Below are positions 1 through 9,095 of a stretch of 64,000 nucleotides of DNA, piece after piece. Each line of letters opens with the position of its first letter. Position 1 is the first letter of the stretch. The notes under the pieces are model-generated. The model had not been told where the DNA came from. It searched no databases and worked only from the letters and a program-made list of their open reading frames with translations. A program made the position numbers and the translations under genes. The stretch comes from Leishmania donovani (lineage: Eukaryota > Euglenozoa > Kinetoplastea > Trypanosomatida > Trypanosomatidae). The stretch is taken from NCBI RefSeq assembly GCF_000227135.1, contig NC_018258.1, forward strand, positions 446,197 through 510,196, given 5' to 3'.

Positions 1-167
1 AGAGTTCTCGTTTGCTTTTCTTCGGCGTGTCGACTATAGCATGAGCAAGTCAGCAGATATATGCGCATGCGGCCGAAGCTCACCTGCCTCTGCGGCACTG
101 CAGCTGTGCCCAGCAGCCACGGCAACCAGCTCCGCTCGGCGTCGCTCAATCAGGTGCAACCCCACTG

Positions 168-636
168 CGGACAGCGCAGGCCAGGTCCGGGACTGCGCTC
201 GGCAGCACCGCAACGCCGCAGAGGCAGAAGAGACCACCGTGCACGCACATATTTGTTGGACCGTCGACACAATGCTCAGTGAGCTGTCACACACCTGATC
301 ACCATCACCACGCGTCGGTCCAGCACAGCCCTGTCCGCCCACACCGGCAGTCCGCAGCCAGCACCCAAGCGCAGGCTGCAGGCTGCTTGGCGTCCCCCAC
401 AGAGTTGGTGTAGTGGACCCTTCATGCCACGCGCTGCGCTGGCCGGCATCCTCAGAGGCTGTAAATACAGAATCGGTGAATAAGGCTGCTGAAATCGCCC
501 CGGCATAGTTGACGGAAGTACCCGTTCGCGCCTGCGGTATCCGCCTCGTCCGGCTGCGACGGTTCCTCATCTGGCAGAGCTTCACACCTTCTCCCAGAGA
601 AGCAGAAGGCGGCAAACAAGTAGTTCACCTCGCCCG
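168..636. repeat. Left copy of a 469 bp duplicated, repeat-bearing lipase 3' flank
   Basis: Positions 168-636 recur almost exactly at 736-1204, with only a couple of mismatches seen near the left end. The right end of this copy carries the last codons and stop of the lipase gene found at 1192-2127, so it is the 3' flank of a lipase-type gene whose body would fall in the adjoining gap. The middle of the unit resembles sequence at about 40785-40895, so it also contains a dispersed repeat, probably SIDER-like. The first 167 bases of the window show no gene. Confidence 0.8.
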
Positions 637-735
637 NNNNNNNNNNNNNNNNNNNNNNNNNNNNNNNNNNNNNNNNNNNNNNNNNNNNNNNNNNNNNNNN
701 NNNNNNNNNNNNNNNNNNNNNNNNNNNNNNNNNNN
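637..735. other. Assembly gap (99 N)
   Basis: This is a run of 99 N, the same length as the other three gaps in the window, so it is a placeholder of unknown true size. It is flanked by the two copies of the 469 bp repeat. Confidence 0.98.
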
Positions 736-1204
736 GGACAGCGCAGGCCGGCTCCGGGACTGCGCTCGGCAGCACCGCAACGCCGCAGAGGCAGAAGAGA
801 CCACCGTGCACGCACATATTTGTTGGACCGTCGACACAATGCTCAGTGAGCTGTCACACACCTGATCACCATCACCACGCGTCGGTCCAGCACAGCCCTG
901 TCCGCCCACACCGGCAGTCCGCAGCCAGCACCCAAGCGCAGGCTGCAGGCTGCTTGGCGTCCCCCACAGAGTTGGTGTAGTGGACCCTTCATGCCACGCG
1001 CTGCGCTGGCCGGCATCCTCAGAGGCTGTAAATACAGAATCGGTGAATAAGGCTGCTGAAATCGCCCCGGCATAGTTGACGGAAGTACCCGTTCGCGCCT
1101 GCGGTATCCGCCTCGTCCGGCTGCGACGGTTCCTCATCTGGCAGAGCTTCACACCTTCTCCCAGAGAAGCAGAAGGCGGCAAACAAGTAGTTCACCTCGC
1201 CCGC
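736..1204. repeat. Right copy of the duplicated lipase 3' flank
   Basis: This is the second copy of the unit at 168-636. It runs into the intact lipase gene at its right end. The part at about 890-1000 is similar to about 40785-40895, including the shared run around the words 'cttggcgtcccccacagag', which marks a dispersed repeat lying in the 3' UTR of the lipase. In Leishmania, SIDER elements are typically found in 3' UTRs; that identity is inferred here. Confidence 0.75.
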
Positions 1205-2127
1205 TCGTTGATAAACTTCATCACCTCTGCCATCACCTCAGCTCGGCACAGCTCCGTCAGTACTTCATGCCCGGCACGGCGGTAGGAGGCCAGAAACTTG
1301 TCCTCTGACAGCGCGTTCTTGAAGAAGCTTTTAGACGTCTCTAACGAGCAGAGCTGATCTTCCTCGCCGTGGACAATCAGAAAAGGAAACTTCGACGTTG
1401 CCGCAGCTTCTGCGGCGCGATCTTGCGCAATCAGCATCTCATCGACGAAGCGCGCGCGAAGCGTCACGTTGGAGTAAAATGGGTCCTGCTTCACAAGTTG
1501 CACGACAGGGGTGTTGTAGCTGACGAGTTCGGGGTTGAGTTTGCGCACCGGCAGCTTCGGGAACCACTGTGAGAGAAAGTGCGCAAGCGACCGCATAAAG
1601 CGGGGGACGGGCTTCGACAGCCCGAGGGCCGGGCCGCTCAGCACGACCCCGCGGAAGCCACTTGCGTCCCTCTGCGCCACCAGAGTGGCAATGAGGCCCC
1701 CCATCGAGTGCCCCATAAGAAAGGTTGGCTGGCTCTTGAGGGCCGCGTACCGTGTCTGGATGAATACGACGAACGCGCAGACGTCATCGACGAAGTGCGT
1801 GAAGCGCTCAACGTATAGCCGCTCGCCTTCGCTGCCGCCAGTGCCTTGATTGTCCATGGAAAACACAACGTAGCCCTCCTGGTTGAGTCGGAGCGCGACG
1901 GAGTCGTAGCGGCCGGTGTGCTCGCCCAAGCCGGGCACGATAAAAACGACGCCTTTAGTTGGCGGGGCCGGGCAGCTGCCGCCGTCACCATGCGGCCACC
2001 ACTCGCTGAAGTGCAGCCACAGGTTCTGCGCATTTTGCATGTAGTGAGGAAAGAGCTGTGGGTCGGGTGGTGCCCGACCTGGAGTGGCGTACTTCAGGCA
2101 ATGGCCGCCAGAGCAGCAGCACGGCAT
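1192..2127 (-). CDS. Alpha/beta-hydrolase, monoglyceride lipase-like
   Basis: This 311-residue protein belongs to the Hydrolase_4/monoglyceride lipase family of serine hydrolases, which release fatty acid from monoacylglycerol or lysophospholipid. The nucleophile elbow GHSMG places Ser at about 141, and the likely triad is completed by Asp about 257 (in GEEDQ) and His about 287 (in AGHEV). An oxyanion-type stretch (VPGLGEHTGRYD) and the family motif DNQGTGGSEG precede it. Length is normal for the family. I start at the ATG at 2127, giving MPCCCSGGH; the longer open frame begins at a GTG and runs through the polypyrimidine leader. The Cys-rich N terminus (CCC at residues 3-5) could be palmitoylated, but there is no Gly at position 2 for myristoylation. 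The 3' end is inside a duplicated segment next to a gap, so a tandem second copy is possible. Substrate is not provable from sequence. Confidence 0.9.
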   Translation of the reverse strand: MPCCCSGGHCLKYATPGRAPPDPQLFPHYMQNAQNLWLHFSEWWPHGDGGSCPAPPTKGVVFIVPGLGEHTGRYDSVALRLNQEGYVVFSMDNQGTGGSEGERLYVERFTHFVDDVCAFVVFIQTRYAALKSQPTFLMGHSMGGLIATLVAQRDASGFRGVVLSGPALGLSKPVPRFMRSLAHFLSQWFPKLPVRKLNPELVSYNTPVVQLVKQDPFYSNVTLRARFVDEMLIAQDRAAEAAATSKFPFLIVHGEEDQLCSLETSKSFFKNALSEDKFLASYRRAGHEVLTELCRAEVMAEVMKFINERAR

Positions 2128-2795
2128 TGCGTATAACGCGGTATGTGAGAAGGAAATAAAACGAAAAAAAAAACGCAAGGCAGGGTCTGTGCAGAGGAGC
2201 ACGCGGAAGCGCGGAGTTCAGATACCCAAAAGGGTTTGGAGGGGGGCTGCAGAGCTGCGTCGTCAACGAAGGAGCGCTGTTCTCTTCCTGAGCCAAGGCG
2301 AGCGCGCTTGTTCGTTGTTTGCGAAGCACATCCTATGCTCATTTCATGCAGTTGCAACGGGCCAATACGATGAAGAGGTGACCGGAGGGGCGGCAGAGGC
2401 AAAGCAGAAAGAGAAGATGTGATGAGGTTCCAGCAGCAAGAGGTAGAAAGAGGGAAGCTTGGACCAGAGAGACGTCAAACCGTCACCCGGTGGCATGCGC
2501 TGCCTTCCAACGCGTCAATCGCCCCCCCCCCCTCCCCCTGTCGGAGTAGATTCGTCGACGCTCAGGAGGAAAGGCGAAGCAGAGAGCATTCATCACGTCG
2601 ATGATGCCCACCCACCCCACACACACACTTCGTTGTGCCATAGACAGGGGACGCTCGGTGCAGCTGTGCTACGGAAAAACGGCGCTGGGCAAGTGGCACA
2701 AAGACACAATGGTAAAGCGAGCCATGAAAAAAAAAAAACAGATGTGAGTCGATGGCCCAGTGGCCTGCGTCGTCGCTCGACTGTCGATACCCCTG
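2128..2795. other. Intergenic spacer (lipase leader, 3' flank of the Sfi1-like gene)
   Basis: There is no supported gene. On the minus strand a 10-base T run at about 2164-2173 is the poly-pyrimidine leader of the lipase. A C-run at about 2521-2532 and an A-run at about 2728-2737 are the main low-complexity features. Short open frames here look like chance. Confidence 0.6.
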
Positions 2796-5700
2796 CTAGA
2801 GCTCACCCGCACCCCTTTGAGAAACAGCCGCCGACGTGGCAGCGCTGACGCAGCCCTCTAGCCACACGGCGAGCTGAGCTATCTGCGCACGCCGCTGCTC
2901 CCACTCCAGAAGGCGCCGCTGCAAGTACCGCCTCCTTTTCGATAGCGCCTTTTTGTGGGCCATATCCTTGGTGTGGGGTGCCAGTGCCAGCTGTGATTCG
3001 ATGGTGGCGAGCTCTGCCTTCTCTGCTGCAATCAGACGTGTGCGGCGCTTGTAATCGCCGAGCGCGTCCCTTGCCCGCGCTCGGAGGGTTGATGAGTCGC
3101 TGGTGGAGGAAGGAGAGCACAGTGGGAACGGTGCCGCATCACTCGCTCGAGGTGCAGCGGATGTAGATGAGGAACGCGAGGATGATGAAGTCAAGGAAGA
3201 GAGGAGGGTAGTATGCGCTGACTGCACATCCCGTGGCGCCTTCCTGTCTGGGGAGGGCACGCCTGTGTACTTCTTACTCCGCGCACACCGACCCGCAAAG
3301 CTGAGAGGCACGCGACCTTGTGATAGGATGGCATCGCCGAGGGTCACTGCCGGAGGCCCAACGCACCGCCGCTGCGCTCTGTGGCCGCCATGCCCTCGTG
3401 GGTCAGGAGAATCGGCGCAGCCAGGATCCTCGGCGCGGGGGGCGCTACTGGACGAGTAAGTGAGAGGGGCAAGAGGATCTATGTGGCGGTGAATGCCAAA
3501 GCCGTAGTGCGTCCGTGGCGACGGCGGTGCTGGAAAGAGTCCCTCAGATAGCAGAGGAACAGCTGGTGAGGGGAGTGCGGCGGGTGCTCCTGGTCCATAT
3601 TCGCCAGCAGAAAGCTGAGCGGCACCTTCAGCGCAAAACCTACTGAAAGCAGCGCATGAAGGGGACTCGACCGCGGCCGAGACAGCGTCACCTGTCGGAG
3701 GCGCGCAATGAAGGCTGCAATATGAAGGCATGGTGCTTGCGAGTGGAGTAACAGATGCCGACGGCGGGACAAGGGTGTCCAGAGTCTGCCACCCACTCCT
3801 TGTAGCGACAAACCCGAAGGCCCAGCTACCTGGGGCACCGTTTGGGACGGCGTAGCAAGGAACTGCTGCTGGCCACACGTTTGGCGCACCGGCAGGCGGC
3901 ATGCCTCGGCCAGGCACCGTACACACCGGAGGCGGCGCAGCTTCCTCCCGCTGATGGACGGCATCCGGGCGTGCGGCCGAGCGGTCACCCGCGCTGCTTA
4001 TGCGCGGAGTCGCGCACTGCAGTGGCGTAGGCGCCTCGCAGCTGGTGCCCACACCAACATCCGCGCGCACCGGCAGAGCGCACGCCCCCATTCGGCCGCT
4101 CGCGTCCGTCGAACGCCAAGAGCTCGTCACTTCCTCGTACGAAGGCGGCGGTGGCAGCAACACCTCCATGTCGGCAAGATGCTCAGCGGCTGAGGCTGTT
4201 ATCGGCCGTGTCGTTCCCGCCGCCTCACTTGGGTTTGACGTCCATTCAGGCCCAAGAGGCGCCTCAGGGGGCGCTGCAGGGACGCTGAGGCCCCTCGTGG
4301 GAGCGTGACGGGGGTGGTGAAGGGGGATCGGTGGTCGAAGACGCGTTGAGGAGGTCCCCGATGTCTTTGTGGAGACGTCGAGGGTACTCTTCTCATTCGA
4401 GGCGATGGTAATGCTCTTCGGCTTCACCACCTTTGCGTCGGCACCTCGGTGCCATGCCTCATACTCCAGCGCATCTGCCAGCCCTGTCGGTGACGCCAGC
4501 ACGCCGTCCGTGATGTGACGCAGAAACAGGTGCCTCAGCAGCGCCGGTCTCGCGTACCCTTCTGCCACGCGGCGCATTCGCTGAGCCTTTGCGCGACTGA
4601 GGTGCAGGGCGCGCCAGCAGCAAAAAGCGGCGCGCGCGGCGTGCGCCTGCACGACAGACTCAAAGAAGAGCTCCGCCATTCGCAGATGCTCACGCCTGGT
4701 TCGGCGCCCTCCTAAACGACCGCGCCAGTGCGCAAGGCATCGACGCTGCACGTGCGGCGAGTGGGTTTCCCTCTCCCACTGCAGTCTTATCAGACAAAGA
4801 CGGCCTAAGAGGGTCCAGCTCTTGTAGTACCTCTGAAGAAGTCCGCGCCGTGTGTGCCTCGACTGAAGAGACGCGCACGTGACCTGAAGCCACCATACGT
4901 ACCATCTCCGTCGAAGAGCCTTCTCCGCGCGCATCGCCACGGTTGATAGGGCACTTTCGCACTTGCGCAACTGGCACGCGCGGCGCTGCATCGCCACTCG
5001 CAGCCACTGAACCCACGCATAGAGCAGATGCAGTTCATCGCAACGACTTTGCTGAGCTGCAGTCCACGCGACGGGCGTGTGAAGCATCAAGACGCTCGCC
5101 AAGAGGCGGCCCTTTTGGCGTTGAAGGGCAAAGTGCCGCCAGTCGCGAAATCGCGCATCTCGTAAGTTATCCGCCGACGCCTGCGCCGCTGCCCGTGCGA
5201 GGGCCCGATGTGCTGACGTGCGATGCCACCGCTCGAAGCACTGCCGGGTGAGAGCCGCTCCCGTCCTCACCTGCACCTCATCGAGTATTCCCCGCAGCCT
5301 CCTTCGCGCGTCTTTCCACCCCTGCCACGCAACAAACGCACGGCGGCGAAGATGACGCGCGCGCAGTGCCACGAGCATTCTTCGCTGCTCCGCACATGTC
5401 ACGCGTCGATCATAGCGCCACTGCCACGCGCGGAAGAAGAGGTACAAGAGGTTGCGCTGGTAGTAGCCCTCGGCGAAGCATTCGCGACGCAGGCGCTGCT
5501 GCGCATGGCGTGCTTGCTGCACCTGCCATTGCATGAAGCACTGCTGTAGCAGTGAGGAGCGATGCACTGCGTGCGCAATCATACGAGCCGCCGCATCAGA
5601 CAGCACCACCACGCTGTTGTCTCTACCTGCAGAGGTAGGCTGAGAGTAGACATGCTGCGTCCATACACCCTGCACCGGGGACGTCGTCGGCGAGCCAGTT

Positions 5701-6119
5701 TCGCTCCCGTCGCCTTCCTCGGGGTGAACGCTGCCGGCAGCGGATGAAGCACGCCCGCTGCCATCTCCCGCGACGACTCTCAACACTGGCCGTTCTGGTA
5801 AAGCCGAAAGCGCGATGGGTGTCTTCCCATAGTCCTGCCGTCGCTGCAGACGATGCGATTCACCGATCTCTGAGGCGTCCACGGTGACGCCGCCGCAGTT
5901 GTCACTTGCGTGCACAGGAGTCTCGCCATTTGAGAAGGAAGACGTTGGGGCGGAGGCGTGGACAGGCTTTGGCGCCTCCAAGACGCGGGCAGCCTCTCCC
6001 CCTGATGGCTGCGAGTCTCCCTCGGCTCCCTGCTCAGCTGAAGCGACGACGCCAGCCATCGAAGGCACAGCCGGCAAGTCCTCGAGAACAGGTCGAAGAA
6101 GCGGCAGAGGGAACGACAT
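2796..6119 (-). CDS. Sfi1-like Trp-repeat protein, candidate centrin-binding scaffold
   Basis: The protein has 1107 residues from the ATG at 6119; the longer frame starts at GTG. Residues about 190-515 hold about ten repeats built around an aromatic/Leu-x2-3-Trp core followed by basic residues, for example QCFMQWQ, LFFRAWQW, RAFVAWQGW, QCFERWH, RYYKSWTLL, RCLAHWRG and AFCCWRAL. The spacing between Trp residues is mostly 29-42, close to the 33-residue unit of Sfi1, the long helical protein that binds centrin at spindle pole and basal bodies. The middle is Pro/Ser/Ala-rich and probably disordered. A basic coiled coil lies near the C terminus (about residues 1005-1095, with KKALSKRRRYLQRRLLEWEQRR). 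I infer a basal-body or flagellar-base role; binding to centrin is not shown. No close name is recognised. Confidence 0.8.
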   Translation of the reverse strand: MSFPLPLLRPVLEDLPAVPSMAGVVASAEQGAEGDSQPSGGEAARVLEAPKPVHASAPTSSFSNGETPVHASDNCGGVTVDASEIGESHRLQRRQDYGKTPIALSALPERPVLRVVAGDGSGRASSAAGSVHPEEGDGSETGSPTTSPVQGVWTQHVYSQPTSAGRDNSVVVLSDAAARMIAHAVHRSSLLQQCFMQWQVQQARHAQQRLRRECFAEGYYQRNLLYLFFRAWQWRYDRRVTCAEQRRMLVALRARHLRRRAFVAWQGWKDARRRLRGILDEVQVRTGAALTRQCFERWHRTSAHRALARAAAQASADNLRDARFRDWRHFALQRQKGRLLASVLMLHTPVAWTAAQQSRCDELHLLYAWVQWLRVAMQRRACQLRKCESALSTVAMRAEKALRRRWYVWWLQVTCASLQSRHTRRGLLQRYYKSWTLLGRLCLIRLQWERETHSPHVQRRCLAHWRGRLGGRRTRREHLRMAELFFESVVQAHAARAAFCCWRALHLSRAKAQRMRRVAEGYARPALLRHLFLRHITDGVLASPTGLADALEYEAWHRGADAKVVKPKSITIASNEKSTLDVSTKTSGTSSTRLRPPIPLHHPRHAPTRGLSVPAAPPEAPLGPEWTSNPSEAAGTTRPITASAAEHLADMEVLLPPPPSYEEVTSSWRSTDASGRMGACALPVRADVGVGTSCEAPTPLQCATPRISSAGDRSAARPDAVHQREEAAPPPVCTVPGRGMPPAGAPNVWPAAVPCYAVPNGAPGSWAFGFVATRSGWQTLDTLVPPSASVTPLASTMPSYCSLHCAPPTGDAVSAAVESPSCAAFSRFCAEGAAQLSAGEYGPGAPAALPSPAVPLLSEGLFPAPPSPRTHYGFGIHRHIDPLAPLTYSSSSAPRAEDPGCADSPDPRGHGGHRAQRRCVGPPAVTLGDAILSQGRVPLSFAGRCARSKKYTGVPSPDRKAPRDVQSAHTTLLSSLTSSSSRSSSTSAAPRASDAAPFPLCSPSSTSDSSTLRARARDALGDYKRRTRLIAAEKAELATIESQLALAPHTKDMAHKKALSKRRRYLQRRLLEWEQRRAQIAQLAVWLEGCVSAATSAAVSQRGAGEL

Positions 6120-6399
6120 AATGCATCGAGGCAGCTCCTGAGTAAGGCGCACGTGAGCAGGTGAGCTCTATTCCTCGGCGAACAATCACGCCAGTATGTT
6201 CAATGGCACTGATGGCCGCTTCAGCGTAGAAGGATCCCCACAGTGAAGAACATGAAGATGAGGAAGCGCTGCAGGCTGCGGCCCTTCTCGCCACTCCCTC
6301 TAATCGTAGCTTCTGTGGAACCAGAGGTTATTACGCGTACGCTTGTACTCTATCGCGGTGCAAGATCCATCTGTATCGACGCACATGTCCGTAGCGCCT
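6120..6399. other. Short intergenic spacer
   Basis: Pyrimidine-rich on the minus strand (for example about 6230-6270), so it is the probable leader of the Sfi1-like gene. No gene seen. Confidence 0.5.
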
Positions 6400-6702
6400 C
6401 TAGACGTGTACGCGCCCTCCCTCCTGTCTGTAGAGTTTTAGAAATGGCGCGAGGCGCGGATATGTGAGCAGCAACGCGCTGACCTCTTGGGCAGCTGAGG
6501 CGCAGTACACACCAATAAAGCGAGCCTCGGGCATGTGCACTTGCTCACGGAAGAGGTGGCGGGTAGACGAGCAGGAGAGAGACGAATCGGTAACCGACAG
6601 GTGAGGTCGATAAGGGCCGAGGCGCGCAAGGAACACAGAGGTATCGCATCCTAGGCGCGAATAGACGCGCTGAAGACTGCGCATAGGAAAGGGGGCCATC
6701 AT
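6400..6702 (-). CDS. Possible small hypothetical protein (100 aa)
   Basis: The ATG at 6702 opens a 100-residue frame ending at TAG 6400. Codon third positions are GC-biased as in the neighbouring genes. The protein is basic and mixed in composition (it contains RFIGVYCASAAQEVSALLL) without long low-complexity runs, unlike the chance frames in nearby spacers. A polypyrimidine tract at about 6870-6905 on the minus strand followed by TAG near 6860 would be a suitable splice acceptor. Against it: one upstream ATG in another frame lies at about 6796. I do not recognise a family. A small mitochondrial or ribosomal protein would be compatible but is only a guess. Confidence 0.4.
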   Translation of the reverse strand: MMAPFPMRSLQRVYSRLGCDTSVFLARLGPYRPHLSVTDSSLSCSSTRHLFREQVHMPEARFIGVYCASAAQEVSALLLTYPRLAPFLKLYRQEGGRVHV

Positions 6703-9095
6703 TGATGGGGCACGGCGCGGCTTCAAAAGACCTCGGAAAGCAGCCGCAGGTGCGCAGCGCACGCCAGAAATGCGGTGCCGCAATGGCCAAGCGCATGCGA
6801 TCGCAAAACGCGGCGTTGAATTAGACACTGATAAGGCGCGTAGGTAGGGCCCCCAACAACTACGCGTGTATAGCACAAGAAAGATAATAATAGAAAAAGA
6901 AGAAACATCACGATGACTTTGGTGGTAGAAGGCAGCGTTGGAGAAAGCTACAGAGAAAAGATGATGCGGAGCACGACAGAAGTGGGGAGGGCGCACCAAG
7001 TCATGGAGACACACTCCAAAGAAAGGAGAGAGGTTAGCCGAGTGGCGCCCCGACCAATATCCCCTTGCCGATCTCTCTCTTGGTACCGAGGATGACGCTA
7101 CGTTTCTGTTTCGCCTTACCTTTCCTCGCTACTGCCTTTTGTTGGTTGTTTGTTTGTTTTTCGCTGCTGCTGTTCCCGTGGCGGACGTCCTGCGGGCCGT
7201 GAACTGTGCCGACACGCTCATACGCGCTTCGGAGAGCGCTGAACCGTGGAGGGGAGCGAGAGAGGCAGAGATCACCGCGGAGAAGGGGCAGGCGTAGCGT
7301 CACGCACTGAGCAGGAGGGAGTCAAATTCAGCAGAGGCCTCGGAAAAAAGGGGTGTCGACAAATCAGAGGAAAGAATAATGGTGACGAACAGGAAAAAGA
7401 GAAGTTCGGCTCACAGCCACCCACACAAGAAAAGGAAAAGGTGGGTGCACCTCGAGAGCTTCACAGAAGGAAAGAGCAAGTAGGCGCGCATTCCGCACTT
7501 GGCCGATGCCGCATGCGAAGGGGTGGGTCCGTTACAACGCAGACTGCGCACGCGATACGACTTGGCGCCGTCTGCAACATCAATATGTCCACCACAAACG
7601 TCGCCACGAAGAATGAATTGTATGTGCACTCGTATCTGTGAAGGGGTTGCAACGCACTCACGCGCCAGCGCCACACGAAAAGCGGAGGATGCCAGCCGAG
7701 GCACAGACGGAGACGAAGAGAAAGAACGAGGCTGCAGAGGCACGAAAAATAAAATAAAAGGAAAGGAACGAGTGAGAAAGAGAACACGACGAGAGGAGAA
7801 CGAAGAGAGAGTGCGTCAGACAACTGCACGCTTGCACGTACACATCTATGCACACACAGAAACATATGTATGTATACCTGGACATATGTATACCGCGCAG
7901 TGGTGGGGAGGAGGGGGAGGGCCGCACGTGAGCCAGTGTGAGAGAGAGGCATCGAAGACTAGCCATAAAAGCTCATGCTTTTTTTTTTGTCTCTCTCTCA
8001 CTGACTGAAGCTCCCGAACACTCACGCTCAAACGCCTGTGAGGAGACAGACACGCAGACCGAAGCAGTTGGCGGGACTTCCGAACCATGGAACCAAAAAA
8101 CCTCCGTCGTGAAACAGAGGATATCAAAAAGCCGGCTGAGGAGGTGAGAGGAAAGGAGAGAGAGGGCGAACATGGGCAAGACAACCATGAAGAAAAAAAG
8201 AAGCTTCAAAAGACGGTCCGTCCATAAGCGACTGGGCTGACCACCACAGGAGGCAGCACACCAGGCAGATTCGGCTGAGGAGAGGAACACGAAGGTCCTT
8301 TTGCGTGCCATGACACGAAAAAGAAAGGAGAAAGTAGGCGTTCGGGAATCTGTATACGCACAAAACAAAAAAAAAAGAGAGACGTTTTCGTGCATTCCAG
8401 TCAGAGGCTCGTTCCATGCGGTGCACGTGAAAATGCACCACGTAGTGTGCGTGCACCAAGCTCAGCTCAGTTCCTGCCGCGGAGGGCGACGTGGAACGCA
8501 ATAAAAAGAGAGAGAGAGAAAGAAAGAGAAGGGGGAGGGATTGGTAAGCGCCTCCAGCTTGGACGAGCGAATGACGTACCCACGCACGCAGACCTCTCGC
8601 TCCTTCACACAGTCGCGCACACAGGGGCTCAACGTTTACATCAGAGAGAGACAGAGGCACAAGAGGAGTTTATCAAAGAAGGGGGAGTGAGGCAGATAAA
8701 CAGATAGCCGCAAAATAATAATAAAGAAGAGCGATGGCGAAGTGACTGTGGGGGCGCTGGCGGCGTGGGGAGACTCAAGAGACCTCGAACGGAATGACGG
8801 TGTAAGAGAGAAAACAATAACACAAAAACAAGGGACATCCGACATGAAGAAAACCTCAAGTATAAAGGGAACAGCAGACACACGTGAGCACAAACACGTG
8901 CACACCGACATCAGCACAGCCGTTACGGGTGAAGGGTGAGGGATAACGAGCGCGGCGAGAGTGAGGTGCCGGCTGCGTATCGGGGGGCCCGTCACCGCCG
9001 TTGGAATCATGCAGTCCCCATGGAGAGAAACACCCCGTGTAAGTGCGCTTTTTCGATATGTGCACTCACGCTCTCCAGCAGACCCTGCAGCGTCT
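6703..9095. other. 2.4 kb gene-free spacer
   Basis: No convincing gene. The plus strand is strongly purine-rich, so the minus strand is a succession of pyrimidine tracts (for example around 7985, 8500-8530, 8640-8730). This fits the 3' UTR of the LRR gene plus the leader of the small gene. Open frames here translate to Ser/Leu/Phe-rich low complexity and are rejected. Confidence 0.6.

Noticed and set aside
34..1182. Two near-identical frames on the minus strand (34-615 and 625-1182)
   Set aside because: They are translations of a duplicated non-coding repeat next to a gap; one runs through N.
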